Positions 49,250-57,748 of a DNA stretch of 64,000 bases are shown here, one piece after another; position 1 is the first letter of the stretch; each line of letters starts with the position of its first letter. The notes under the pieces are model-generated. The model made no database searches. It was not told the origin of the DNA and saw only the letters and a list, made by a program, of their open reading frames with translations. Source of the DNA: DASPWW01 sp963803425 (GTDB lineage: Bacteria > Actinomycetota > Thermoleophilia > Solirubrobacterales > 70-9); assembly GCA_963803425.1 (NCBI GenBank), contig CAWDMA010000001.1:620001-684000 (forward strand), in the 5' to 3' direction. The translations under genes and the position numbers were made by a program.

Positions 49250-50665
49250 GTGGCGACCACGGAGACGGTAGAGACGGTGCTGGGTGACGGGACGATCGCG
49301 GAGCTGGCCGAGGCTGTACGCGGTGAGGTGATCGGGCCCGCCGACTCGAACTACGACGACGCGCGCGCGATCTGGAACGGCGCGCACGACCGCCGGCCCG
49401 CGCTGATCGTGCGAGCCGCGGGCGTCGCGGACGTGATCCGCGCGATCGAGTTCGCCCGCAGCCAGGACCTCGAGGTGGCCGTGCGAGGGGGCGGCCACAG
49501 CATCCCGGGCTTCTCGTCGAACGACGGCGGCATCGTGATCGACCTCGGCGCGATGCGGGGCGTCCGCGTTGATCCTGAGGCGGGCACCGCCCGCGCCGAG
49601 GGCGGCGTGCAGTGGGGACAGTTCGACCATGAGACGCAGGCCTTCGGCCTGGGCGTGACCGGCGGGCTCGTGTCGACGACCGGTCTCGGCGGCTTCACGC
49701 TCGGCGGGGGAATCGGATGGCTCGTCCGCAAGCACGGCCTCGCGTGCGACAACCTGCTCTCGGCCGATGTCGTGACGGCAGACGGCCGGCTCGCCAGGGC
49801 CGGCGCCGAGGAGAACCCGGAGCTGCTCTGGGGGCTGAAGGGGGGAGGCGGGAACTTCGGCATCGCGGTCTCGCTGGAGTACTCGGTCCACCCGGTCGGA
49901 CCCGTTGTGTTCGGCGGGCCGACCTTCTACCCAGGCGAGCGCGCGGCCGAGATCCTGCGCTTCTACCGTGACTTCGCCGGCGAGCTTCCCGACGAGCTGA
50001 CGACGATCGCGAACCTGCTCTGGGCGCCGCCCGCACCCTTCATCCCCGAGGAGTGGCACGGCAAGCCGCTGATCGGGCTGCTGGCGTGCTACGCCGGATC
50101 CCTCGAGGAGGGAGAGAAGGCGGTTGCACCTCTGCGCGAGCTCGGTGAGCCGGTGGCGGACCTGATGGGCCCGATCCCCTACACGGCGCTCCAGGGCCTG
50201 CTCGACCCGCTGTGGCCGCACGGCAAGCATGCCTACATGAAGGCCGGCTACGTCCGCGAGCTGGACGACGACGCGATCGAGACGGTGACGCGCTTCCACC
50301 AGGAGGCGACATCGCCGGCGTCCGAGATCCATTTCCACCATTTCGGCGGTGCGGTCGCCCGGGTGGACGAGGGCGCCACCGCATACCGGGAACGTCAGGC
50401 TCCGTACGTGTTGAACGTCATCGGGGCCTCGTACGAGTCGGAGGGTTTCGACTCCCATGTCGACTGGGCGCAGCGGCTCTACGCCGAGCTGGAGCCCTCC
50501 CTGACGGGGGGGGCCTACATCAACTTCCTCTCCGGGGAGGGAGAAGAGAGGGTGCGAGCCGCCTACGGCGAGGAGAAGTTCACTCGCCTCCAGTCCTTGA
50601 AGGATGAGTACGACCCGACCAACGTGTTCCACCTCAACCAGAACGTCCCGCCAAGTCAGCCCTGA
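49250..50665 (+). CDS. FAD-linked oxidase, berberine-bridge type
   Basis: 471 residues from GTG 49250 with ribosome site GGAGGACGAC. The FAD-binding PP-loop with the flavin-anchoring His is EVAVRGGGHSIPGFSSNDGG; later GLGGFTLGGGIGWLVRKHGL and, at the C-terminus, the BBE motif YDPTNVFHLNQNVPP. These oxidases use O2 to dehydrogenate sugars, alkaloids or other alcohols. A Cys in GLACDNL lies near the second flavin-linkage position of bicovalent members, though I cannot confirm the linkage. Probably controlled by the SARP regulator just upstream. Confidence 0.9.
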   Translation: MATTETVETVLGDGTIAELAEAVRGEVIGPADSNYDDARAIWNGAHDRRPALIVRAAGVADVIRAIEFARSQDLEVAVRGGGHSIPGFSSNDGGIVIDLGAMRGVRVDPEAGTARAEGGVQWGQFDHETQAFGLGVTGGLVSTTGLGGFTLGGGIGWLVRKHGLACDNLLSADVVTADGRLARAGAEENPELLWGLKGGGGNFGIAVSLEYSVHPVGPVVFGGPTFYPGERAAEILRFYRDFAGELPDELTTIANLLWAPPAPFIPEEWHGKPLIGLLACYAGSLEEGEKAVAPLRELGEPVADLMGPIPYTALQGLLDPLWPHGKHAYMKAGYVRELDDDAIETVTRFHQEATSPASEIHFHHFGGAVARVDEGATAYRERQAPYVLNVIGASYESEGFDSHVDWAQRLYAELEPSLTGGAYINFLSGEGEERVRAAYGEEKFTRLQSLKDEYDPTNVFHLNQNVPPSQP

Positions 50666-50674
50666 CAGGCCCAA

Positions 50675-50700
50675 GACGTAGCGACATATCGGGCCCGGCC
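50675..50700 (+). repeat. Short relic of the palindromic repeat (R6)
   Basis: GACGTAGCGACATATCGGGC shares TAGCGA-GACATATCGGGCC with R2 and R3 but lacks the GCTAT core and hairpin. It marks the right limit at which I see this family. Confidence 0.5.
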
Positions 50701-50810
50701 GGGTATCGCAACACCCTGGTCCGACATCGCGCCGGCGATTGCACCCGGGCTTGTGTTCCCCGGGGTGGAGGGGTACAGTCCGTTCTTGGGGAAGTTTATG
50801 TGAGGTGAGG

Positions 50811-51455
50811 ATGCGGCTGTTGAGCGACGAGTCCGCAACACAGACGGTGGCTCGCTTGCAGGCAGCGTTTGAGCGATCGCGGCAGCCGATGTTGATCGCC
50901 GACGATCAGCGGCGCTGGGTCACCGCAAATGCTGCCGCCGCTGACTTGCTCGGGATCGCTCGACGAGAGGTTCCCTGGCACACGATGGACGACTTCACGC
51001 CGCCTGCCGAGCGCAGCAGGCTCAAGGCGCAATGGGAAGCCTTCCTGGCCGAGGGAGCCGCGGAGGGTTGCTACGAGCTCTACATTCCTGATCGCGGACC
51101 GCGCCCGGTCGAGTTCAGCGCGACAGCCAACGTGGTCCCTGCACGGCACCTGTCGGTCTTCATCCCGCCCGACGGGAGTGTCGGGGGTCCTGACAGTGCC
51201 CGGCCTCTCACGACGACGTGGAGACCGGCCGTGAGAGGGACCAGCGGTGAGGTTGAGCTGACGGAGCGCGAGCGCGAGGTGATGACGTTGGTGGCGGCGG
51301 GTCTCCAGGGCGTCGAGATAGCCGAGCGCCTGATCCTGTCTCCCGAGACCGTAAAGTCCCACGTTCAGAACGCGATGACCAAGTTGGGTGCGCACACACG
51401 CGCCCATGCGGTTGCGATCTCGTTGGTGACGGGCCAGATCGCTGGGGAGACGTAA
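50811..51455 (+). CDS. PAS-LuxR transcriptional regulator
   Basis: 214 residues from ATG 50811 with ribosome site GAGGTGAGG. N-terminal PAS domain (PMLIADDQRRWVTANAAAAD, LLGIARREV) and C-terminal LuxR/FixJ HTH (LTEREREVMTLVAAGLQGVE, then IAERLILSPETVKSHVQNAM). No receiver domain, so the input is probably a ligand or cofactor bound by PAS. Downstream lies the large secreted protein at 51674 on the same strand. Confidence 0.88.
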   Translation: MRLLSDESATQTVARLQAAFERSRQPMLIADDQRRWVTANAAAADLLGIARREVPWHTMDDFTPPAERSRLKAQWEAFLAEGAAEGCYELYIPDRGPRPVEFSATANVVPARHLSVFIPPDGSVGGPDSARPLTTTWRPAVRGTSGEVELTEREREVMTLVAAGLQGVEIAERLILSPETVKSHVQNAMTKLGAHTRAHAVAISLVTGQIAGET

Positions 51456-51673
51456 CGGGAGCCTGCTCGGTGCTGGAGGGCTGGGGGAGCTGACGGCCCT
51501 GGACGCGTTTACTAGCGCATCCAGGGGATTTCGGCGCATTTAGTCCATTCGGGGGATGGTGCTAATCGGCCAGCGTCCCGATGATCGTCGTGCAGCGGCG
51601 ATTCGGTCCACGGGGCCGTCCGCCGCCCCACACCGCCGACGGTCTGGATGGCCCGGCGCAAGAGGAGGCCGCG

Positions 51674-53401
51674 ATGAACAGCACGTCTGGAGCACCGAAT
51701 CAGGCACCGACGGGGCATGCAGCCTCGAGGTGGTTTGTCGCGCTGGTCGCGATCGTCGCGATCGGGCTGGGCGCGGCTGCGTCGCAGCCCTCCCTTGCGT
51801 CTCCGCAGGAGTCTTCGCCGGATCAGTCGGCAGCGACGGGTGATTCGACGGCGAGCGGTGACGCACTGCCGGTCAGCTCCGACCCCGGATTCACGGACGC
51901 ACCCGCCACTCCCCCGACCTCCGACACCGGCGCGGTGGACGCCGGACAGCCCGTCTCCGGTGACTCACCGGTCCTGGAGCCTCCCTCCGAGTCCGCCCCG
52001 CCTCCCTCCGAGTCGACCCCCACACTCCCCGCGAGCTGGAAGGCGACTCCCACTTCCGCCAATAGCTGGCAGGTCGAGGTAGCCACCGGGTCCCCGCCCC
52101 AGTACTCGAAGCCGGCGAAGCCGGCCGACACCCCAGTTCCGTCGCATTCCACCGAGAGCACATCGACGCTCACGGCCAAGCCGGACGCGGCAGACGCGAC
52201 GGCCGCCGAGGAGAACGACGCCAAGGTCGCCGCGGCGCCCACGGTCGACGCCGTGGCGGGCGCCACGGTGGATCAGTGCAACAACATCGGGTCCGTTGGG
52301 GGCGACACGATCACCTGCACCGTCACGATCACCAACAACTTCACGTACAACCCGGCGACCCCCGACAACCCAACCGGGCTGGCGACAATCGTCACGGAAA
52401 TCGTGTGTACCGGATCGGCGGTCTGCCCCACCGGGGGCACCACGTCCTCGGCCACTCCCATCACGGTCGTCACTCAGTGCGACAACGCCGGCCTCGGCGG
52501 CGCCAGCACGGTGACGTGCACCGTCACGGTTACCAACAACCTCACCGGCTATCCGGTCGGCGCCGCGATCGACTCCACGGTCAGCCAGTGCCAGGACCCG
52601 GGTTCGGTCAACACGCTGACCTGCGTGGCAACCCCGCCCGGGAACAATCGCACCGGCAGCGCCGGGCCCGGTGGCCAGAGCGTCACCCAGTGCAACAACT
52701 CCGGTGGGGCGGGTGGCACGATGACGTGCACGGCCACGGCTCCTCCGTCGCAGGACACGGGCCTTCCGACGACGATCGACCAGTGCAACGCGTCGGGGCC
52801 AACGGGCGCCAGCACGGTGACGTGCACCGCGACGATCACCAACAACTTCATTGACAGCACGACCGGCGGCGGCACCGGCGGCACCGGCGGCACCGGCGGC
52901 ACCGGCGGCACCGGCGGCACCGGCGGCACCGGCGGCACCGGCGGCACCGGCGGCGGCGATACCGGCGGCGGCAATGGCGGCGGCAAGGGCAAGGGCAACG
53001 GCGGCAAGGGCAATGGCGGCAAGGGCAAGGGCAACGGCGGCAAGGGCAAGGGCAACGGCGGCAATGGCAAGGGCGGCAATGGCAAGGGCGGCAACGGCAA
53101 TGGCGGCAACGGCGGTGGCGGCAACGGCGGTGGCGGCAACGGCGGTGGCGGCAACGGCAATGGCGGCAACGGCGGTGGCAGTGGCGGTGGAAGCACGGGC
53201 ACCGGATCCGGCGCCGACACAGGCGGCGGGACGGTGAACACCGGTCTCGGCAACACCTCCGGCAGCAGCACCGCGGACGCCACCCACCACGGCGCGGAGG
53301 CCCTTGCGTTCACCGGGACGGACCTGAGGCTCCCGATCTTCATAGGGGCCCTGGCCATCCTTCTCGGGATCGGCATTCAGCTGAGAACCCGCCCTTGGTG
53401 A
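51674..53401 (+). CDS. Secreted Gly-rich repeat protein with LAFTG sorting signal
   Basis: 575 residues from ATG 51674, ribosome site AGAGGAGG. Signal peptide (WFVALVAIVAIGLGAAASQP), a ~150-residue Pro/Ser/Thr-rich stalk, five Cys-containing repeats of ~30-45 residues (DQCNNIGSVGGDTITCTVTI, TQCDNAGLGGASTVTCTVTV and so on, each C-x-x-x-G...T-C-T), then ~110 residues made almost only of Gly with Thr, Asn and Lys. The end EALAFTGTDL, a hydrophobic helix and IQLRTRPW form a cell-wall sorting signal of the LAxTG class used by sortase E in high-GC Gram-positives. Likely a wall-anchored fibre or adhesin; no sortase is in the window. Confidence 0.85.
   Translation: MNSTSGAPNQAPTGHAASRWFVALVAIVAIGLGAAASQPSLASPQESSPDQSAATGDSTASGDALPVSSDPGFTDAPATPPTSDTGAVDAGQPVSGDSPVLEPPSESAPPPSESTPTLPASWKATPTSANSWQVEVATGSPPQYSKPAKPADTPVPSHSTESTSTLTAKPDAADATAAEENDAKVAAAPTVDAVAGATVDQCNNIGSVGGDTITCTVTITNNFTYNPATPDNPTGLATIVTEIVCTGSAVCPTGGTTSSATPITVVTQCDNAGLGGASTVTCTVTVTNNLTGYPVGAAIDSTVSQCQDPGSVNTLTCVATPPGNNRTGSAGPGGQSVTQCNNSGGAGGTMTCTATAPPSQDTGLPTTIDQCNASGPTGASTVTCTATITNNFIDSTTGGGTGGTGGTGGTGGTGGTGGTGGTGGTGGGDTGGGNGGGKGKGNGGKGNGGKGKGNGGKGKGNGGNGKGGNGKGGNGNGGNGGGGNGGGGNGGGGNGNGGNGGGSGGGSTGTGSGADTGGGTVNTGLGNTSGSSTADATHHGAEALAFTGTDLRLPIFIGALAILLGIGIQLRTRPW
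52864..53190 (+). repeat. Low-complexity Gly-coding tandem repeats
   Basis: About ten perfect GGCACCGGC units (52865-52955) followed by GGCAAGGGC/GGCAACGGC/GGCGGT units to ~53190. All in frame, so copy number changes would alter the length of the Gly-rich tail. Such tracts are prone to slippage and also to assembly collapse. Confidence 0.85.
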
Positions 53402-55021
53402 GTGGGGGCTCGTGGAGTCGCCGACGCTCGCGCCGGCGCCAACTACACGTCGATACTGAAGGTGAACGCGCCGGAGTCGGCGACCCGCGAGCCGGGTGAA
53501 CCGGAGGAGCGCCTTCGCGAGGCCGACCGTAGTGGCGCCGAGACGCTGACGCTGCTGGAAACTCTTCAGTCGACCGCCCCGGTCGGCTTCGGGTTCATTG
53601 ATCGGCATTACCGGATCGTCCGCATGAACGAGACTCTCGCCGCGGTCAACGGCCTCCCGCTCGAGGATCAGCTTGGACGCACGCTGCCCGAGGTGGCGCC
53701 GGAGCTCTGGCCGGACCTCGAGCACATCTACCGCCACGTTCTCGACTCCGGGGAGGCGGTCGTCGAGGAGATCGAGGCCCCGAGCCAGGAGGGCTCGGGG
53801 CAAGTCCTGTTCTGGCTAGCCAGCTACTACCCGGTTGAGGTCAAGGGGGAGGTGGTCGGAGTCGGCCTCGTCACGATCGACATCACCGAGGGCAAGCGGG
53901 CCGAGGACCTTCGTTCGGTGGTGATGGAGAACATGGTGGAGGGTGTCTTCGCGGTTGACCATGAGGGGCGGCTGGCGCTCATGAACGCTGCGGCCTCGAG
54001 GATGCTCGGCTGGAGGGAGGACGACCTGCTCGGCAAGCCGATCCACGAGGCGATCCACTTCCAGCGTGCCGACGGCTCGGCCTATCCGCCCGAGGACTGC
54101 GAGTTGAACCACGCCCGAGTCGACGGCAGGACCGTGCGCACCAACGAGAATGCCTACACGCGGCGGGATGGCTCGATCTTCCCCGTCTGCTCCTCCGCTG
54201 CGCCGCTGTTGACCGATACCAGCATTCGCGGTGCAGTGGTCGTGTTTCGCGACACCACGGAGGAAACCGAGGAACGCGTCCGGATGCGGCGCGAGCTTGA
54301 CGCGCTCACCTGGGTGGGGCGTCTGCGAGAGGCTCTCGACGGTGACAGGTTCGTGCTGTACTCGCAGCCGATTGTTCCGCTGGCGGGGGGCGACACGTGG
54401 GAGGAGCTGTTGCTGAGGATGGTCGATCGGAGCGGCGCGATCGTTCCGCCCGGCAGCTTCCTCCCGGTTGCCGAGAAGTTCGGGTTGATCGGCGAGATCG
54501 ACACGTGGGTCGTGTCTGAAGCGATTCGTCTGGCGGCCGGGCGCGGCCGGGTTACGGCGAACCTCTCGGCCGAGTCGGTCTCGAGCCTTGACCTCGTGAC
54601 GATGATCGAATCGGAGCTGCGTGGCGCGCGGGCCGATCCGGCAGACATCGTGTTCGAGATCACCGAGACCAGCCTGATGGAGGATCTGGAGGCAGGCGAG
54701 GCCTTCGCTCGGGGCTTGGCCGAGGTTGGGTGCGGTCTGGCGCTCGATGACTTCGGCACCGGCTTCGGCAGCTTCACCTATCTGAAGGCGATGCCCCTTG
54801 ACTATCTCAAGATCGACACCGAGTTCATCCGTGACATCGTCTCCGACCGCGCTAGTCAGCATCTGGTCAAGGCCACGGTCGGCCTCGCAGAGGACTTTGG
54901 CTACCAGACGATCGCCGAGGGCGTGGAGGACCCTGAAACCCTCGCGCTGCTTGGGGATTGCGGCGTGGACTATGCGCAGGGCTTCTACCTCGGACGCCCG
55001 GCGCCTGTGGTGGGCGGCTAG
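53402..55021 (+). CDS. PAS-PAS-EAL cyclic-di-GMP phosphodiesterase
   Basis: 539 residues from GTG 53402, though the first ~35 residues look unstructured and an internal start is possible. PAS 1 (~45-170, VGFGFIDRHYRIVRMNETLA), PAS 2 (~180-295, VEGVFAVDHEGRLALMNAAA), then the EAL domain (WEELLLRMVDRSG, TANLSAESV, VFEITETSLM, LALDDFGTGFGSFTYLKAMP, LKIDTEFI, TIAEGVED, QGFYLGRP). All metal and catalytic residues I can check are present, although the EAL tripeptide reads ELL. There is no GGDEF domain. It should degrade c-di-GMP in response to a PAS signal. Confidence 0.9.
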   Translation: MGARGVADARAGANYTSILKVNAPESATREPGEPEERLREADRSGAETLTLLETLQSTAPVGFGFIDRHYRIVRMNETLAAVNGLPLEDQLGRTLPEVAPELWPDLEHIYRHVLDSGEAVVEEIEAPSQEGSGQVLFWLASYYPVEVKGEVVGVGLVTIDITEGKRAEDLRSVVMENMVEGVFAVDHEGRLALMNAAASRMLGWREDDLLGKPIHEAIHFQRADGSAYPPEDCELNHARVDGRTVRTNENAYTRRDGSIFPVCSSAAPLLTDTSIRGAVVVFRDTTEETEERVRMRRELDALTWVGRLREALDGDRFVLYSQPIVPLAGGDTWEELLLRMVDRSGAIVPPGSFLPVAEKFGLIGEIDTWVVSEAIRLAAGRGRVTANLSAESVSSLDLVTMIESELRGARADPADIVFEITETSLMEDLEAGEAFARGLAEVGCGLALDDFGTGFGSFTYLKAMPLDYLKIDTEFIRDIVSDRASQHLVKATVGLAEDFGYQTIAEGVEDPETLALLGDCGVDYAQGFYLGRPAPVVGG

Positions 55022-55077
55022 GTGTACCCCTGAGGCCCGGGTGTCTGGAGCCCACCCAGCCCCAAGGAGGTCGCCGG

Positions 55078-55167
55078 ATGAAGCTCCAGGTACGCGGCTC
55101 TCAGCCTGGACAAGCGCCGCCTCCTGCACGACCGCGTGATCGAGGAGGAGTGGTCGCTGACGAAGGC
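55078..55167 (+). pseudogene. 5' remnant of an IS481-type transposase gene
   Basis: A perfect ribosome site AAGGAGG precedes ATG 55078 (MKLQ...). In another frame the next codons read ALSLDKRRLLHDRVIEEEWS then LTKAA, the start of the helix-turn-helix of IS481-family transposases. A small indel separates the two frames and the similarity ends at ~55167. The rest of the 304-bp gap (55022-55325) has nothing else that I recognise. Confidence 0.45.
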
Positions 55168-55325
55168 GGCCGGCGACGCCGACTACACATCGCGGATCGG
55201 GGGACGTTGCGGTCGCAGTCAGGGATAGCCCACGGTGGACCTTTCGGCCCGGGCGAAAAGACTGCTTGTTCCAGAGAGACGCGCACGGACGCGCACGGAT
55301 AGATCCGCGAGCGTAGGATCCGTGC

Positions 55326-55778
55326 GTGGCCCCACGGTCGGACGCTCCAATCCTCGAGATGAAGCGCGTCGTCCCAGCCGTGCCCTCGGTCGTCTTCGCG
55401 GCCTTCTGCGAGACGAGCGAGCTCCCGAAATGGTGGGGGCCGCAGGGTTTCAGCACACCGAGCTTGGAGTTCGTCGCGCGGGTTGGAGAGACCTACCGGA
55501 TCGAGATGCAGCCACCGGAGGGCGATTCCTTCCATCTGACCGGGGAGTTCCGGGAGCTCGATCCGCCGGCCAGCCTCGCCTACACGTTCATATGGGAGCC
55601 CGCCGATCCCGACGACGTGGAGACGCTGGTTGAGCTGTCGTTCCGGGACCTGGGCGGAGCGACGGAGGTCGCTCTCCGCCAGGGCCGGTTCAAGACCGAG
55701 GAGCGTCGCGAGCTTCACCGTGACGGTTGGACGGACAGCTTCGACAAGCTCGAGCGTCTCCTGTCCTCGCAGGCGTAG
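55326..55778 (+). CDS. SRPBCC (AHSA1-like) protein
   Basis: 150 residues from GTG 55326. Typical fold landmarks: VVFAAFCETSELPKWWGPQG near the N-terminus, FHLTGEFRELDPPASLAYTF in the centre and HRDGWTDSFDKLERLL at the end. AHSA1-like proteins bind small hydrophobic ligands or act in stress responses. It ends 20 bp before the secreted propeller gene. Ligand unknown. Confidence 0.88.
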   Translation: MAPRSDAPILEMKRVVPAVPSVVFAAFCETSELPKWWGPQGFSTPSLEFVARVGETYRIEMQPPEGDSFHLTGEFRELDPPASLAYTFIWEPADPDDVETLVELSFRDLGGATEVALRQGRFKTEERRELHRDGWTDSFDKLERLLSSQA

Positions 55779-55798
55779 CCAAGCCGCGGTCGGGGCGA

Positions 55799-56860
55799 AT
55801 GACACCGAGGCATCCAAGGCGATGCACCACGTTGGCGGCCCTGTTATCGGCCGCGGCAGGTCTGCTCGCCGCTGCTGAAATCGCTGCCGCGAAGTACCCA
55901 GGCCCGAACGGGCAGGTCGCATTCGGCCGGCTGGATCGGGCCATCGACGGCCACCACGTCTTCACCGCGGACCCCGACGGTGGACACGAGGCGCAGCTGC
56001 TTCGCCGCGATGCCGAGAGTCCGTTCTGGTCGCCGGATGGGAGCAAGGTCCTCGTTACCGTCTTCAAGGCCGGCGCGGCGGTCCCGGCGACGATAAACCC
56101 GGACGGATCCGGGTTCCGGCTGCTCGACACCCCCGCCGAGATCGACATGGAGTGCAGCGCGTGGTCGCCCGACAGCACCCGGCTCCTCTGCCAGGGCAGC
56201 AGCCTGGAACATTCAGCGCTCAACGGCCTCTACACGATCAGGGCCTCCGACGGAGCGGATCCGGTCAGGTTGACCGACAACCCGTTCGACCTCGCCGACA
56301 TCACCGGTGACTACTCCCCCGACGGCCGGCGGATCGCCTTCACACGGCAGATGCCGGGACGCACGCGTCCCAAGGGCGCCGTGTTCGTTGCAAATGCCGA
56401 TGGCACGGGGCTGCGGCAGATCACCCCCTTTGGATTGCCGGATCACGACGAGGTGCTCAAATGGTCCCCCGACGGGACCCAGATCCTGTTCGGATCCGTC
56501 CCTGAGAAGGTGGTGGTCGTCCGTCCTGACGGAACCGGGCTGAGGACGATCGCGCCCCGCACACGGGGAAGGCGAGGGATCAAGAAGCTCAGGAGGAAGC
56601 TGTTCGAGCGGTGCAGGAAGGAGAGCGGCAGGAACAACGGGTGTAGGGAGAAAGCCGGGACGAGGGCGAGGAGGCGGACCACAGGCATCGGCTTCGATCC
56701 CGGTTGGTCCCCCAACGGCAGGCGCATCGTTCTCTCGCTCCGGCTTCGGCCGGGTGGGCCAGTAGACATCTACACCGCGAGATCGGACGGCACACATCCT
56801 GTTCGGGTCACCCACGCGCGGGAGTTCGAGACCTTCTCGGACTGGGGCGCGCGTCGCTGA
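55799..56860 (+). CDS. Secreted TolB-like beta-propeller protein
   Basis: 353 residues from ATG 55799. Signal peptide (LAALLSAAAGLLAAAEIAAA) with likely cleavage before KYPGPNGQVAF. PD40/TolB blades recur as W-S-P-D-G: FWSPDGSKVLV, AWSPDSTRLLC, YSPDGRRIAFTRQ, KWSPDGTQILFG, WSPNGRRIVLS. A basic insertion of ~45 residues (IKKLRRKLFERCRKESGRNN) interrupts the propeller between the fifth and last blades. Extracellular, function unknown; no Pal or Tol genes nearby. Confidence 0.82.
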   Translation: MTPRHPRRCTTLAALLSAAAGLLAAAEIAAAKYPGPNGQVAFGRLDRAIDGHHVFTADPDGGHEAQLLRRDAESPFWSPDGSKVLVTVFKAGAAVPATINPDGSGFRLLDTPAEIDMECSAWSPDSTRLLCQGSSLEHSALNGLYTIRASDGADPVRLTDNPFDLADITGDYSPDGRRIAFTRQMPGRTRPKGAVFVANADGTGLRQITPFGLPDHDEVLKWSPDGTQILFGSVPEKVVVVRPDGTGLRTIAPRTRGRRGIKKLRRKLFERCRKESGRNNGCREKAGTRARRRTTGIGFDPGWSPNGRRIVLSLRLRPGGPVDIYTARSDGTHPVRVTHAREFETFSDWGARR

Positions 56861-56905
56861 TTTGACCCGGCACGTCCTCGGGGCTAGTGTGGGTGGCGTC
56901 AAGCA

Positions 56906-57325
56906 ATGAGGGAGTGGGGCATGCAGAGTGGCCATCGCCGTATCGGGATCGTCGTTGTCGTGTCGCTCGTCGCCGTCGCGGCGCTCGCGGTCGCGGCGCC
57001 GTCGCAGGCGAAGAAGCACAAGTACGCGTCGGACGTGACCATCAACCTCGACCCGACTGCTTCGCGCGGGTTCAGCGTGGCGCTGTTCGGCACGGTCAAG
57101 TCGAAGAAGGACCAGTGCGTCGAGGATCGTGAGGTGGACATCCTGTTCCAGGGTGCGGGCCCGACAAGCTTCCGCGGCCATACGACCACGGACGCGAACG
57201 GCAACTGGAGGCTCGAGGGAGTACACGCCAACGTCGGGCAGCTGTTCGCAGTCGTCGACAAGTTCAGCTACAAGAAGAAGCGCGTATGCAAGCACGGCCA
57301 GGCTGGGCTCGAGTTCCCTCCGTAG
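56906..57325 (+). CDS. Secreted protein, carboxypeptidase-regulatory-like fold
   Basis: 139 residues (or 134 from ATG 56921). Signal peptide IGIVVVVSLVAVAALAVAAP, then a single domain with FRGHTTTDANGNWRLEGVHA, typical of transthyretin-like/CarboxypepD_reg beta-sandwiches, and two Cys (QCVEDREV, RVCKHGQ) likely disulfide-bonded. Follows the propeller gene by 45 bp. Extracellular role unknown. Confidence 0.7.
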   Translation: MREWGMQSGHRRIGIVVVVSLVAVAALAVAAPSQAKKHKYASDVTINLDPTASRGFSVALFGTVKSKKDQCVEDREVDILFQGAGPTSFRGHTTTDANGNWRLEGVHANVGQLFAVVDKFSYKKKRVCKHGQAGLEFPP

Positions 57326-57349
57326 CCGCCTGAGCCGCAATACCGGGCG

Positions 57350-57667
57350 CTACTGCTCCGAGGTCCCGGCGAAGGGCTTTGTCTCGGCGATCTCGTGGAT
57401 GGCGACCTCGGGCTGGGCCGACACCAGTTCCAGCAGGCGGCGGGCGAACTCGTGCAGGTGCGGCTCGGCGAAGTGACGGTCGAGCGCGTCGCGGTCGGTC
57501 CACTCCTCCACCGCGACGAAGCTGAGCGGGTCCTCGACGGCGGCGAAGAAGCCGTAACGCAGGCACCCCTCTTCACTGCGCGAGTTGTCCTGCATCTTCT
57601 TCAGCTCCGCGATCAGCTCGTCCCGCCGCTCGGGATCGCAGCGGACACGGCCGATGACCAGCAGCAC
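57350..57667 (-). CDS. Antibiotic biosynthesis monooxygenase (ABM) domain protein
   Basis: 105 residues. The ABM ferredoxin-like fold is clear: VIGRVRCDPERRDELIAELK, GCLRYGFFAAVEDPLSFVAV then EEWTDRDALDRHFAEPHLHE. These small proteins oxidise quinones, degrade heme or act in peroxide handling. A 44-bp stretch of its 3' half (57444-57487) recurs at 58590-58633. It is divergent from the hydrolase at 57749. Confidence 0.88.
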   Translation of the reverse strand: MLLVIGRVRCDPERRDELIAELKKMQDNSRSEEGCLRYGFFAAVEDPLSFVAVEEWTDRDALDRHFAEPHLHEFARRLLELVSAQPEVAIHEIAETKPFAGTSEQ

Positions 57668-57748
57668 TCAACCACCTCCAGTTCGACCTCCAGTTCGCGC
57701 GGACCGTACCGCACGGCGTCGGGGTCGCAGGTGAGATACTCCCGGCCC

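Noticed and set aside
52864..53190. Repeated GGC-rich tract considered as non-coding satellite
   Set aside because: It is in frame inside a secreted protein with a signal peptide and sorting signal, so it is coding low complexity.
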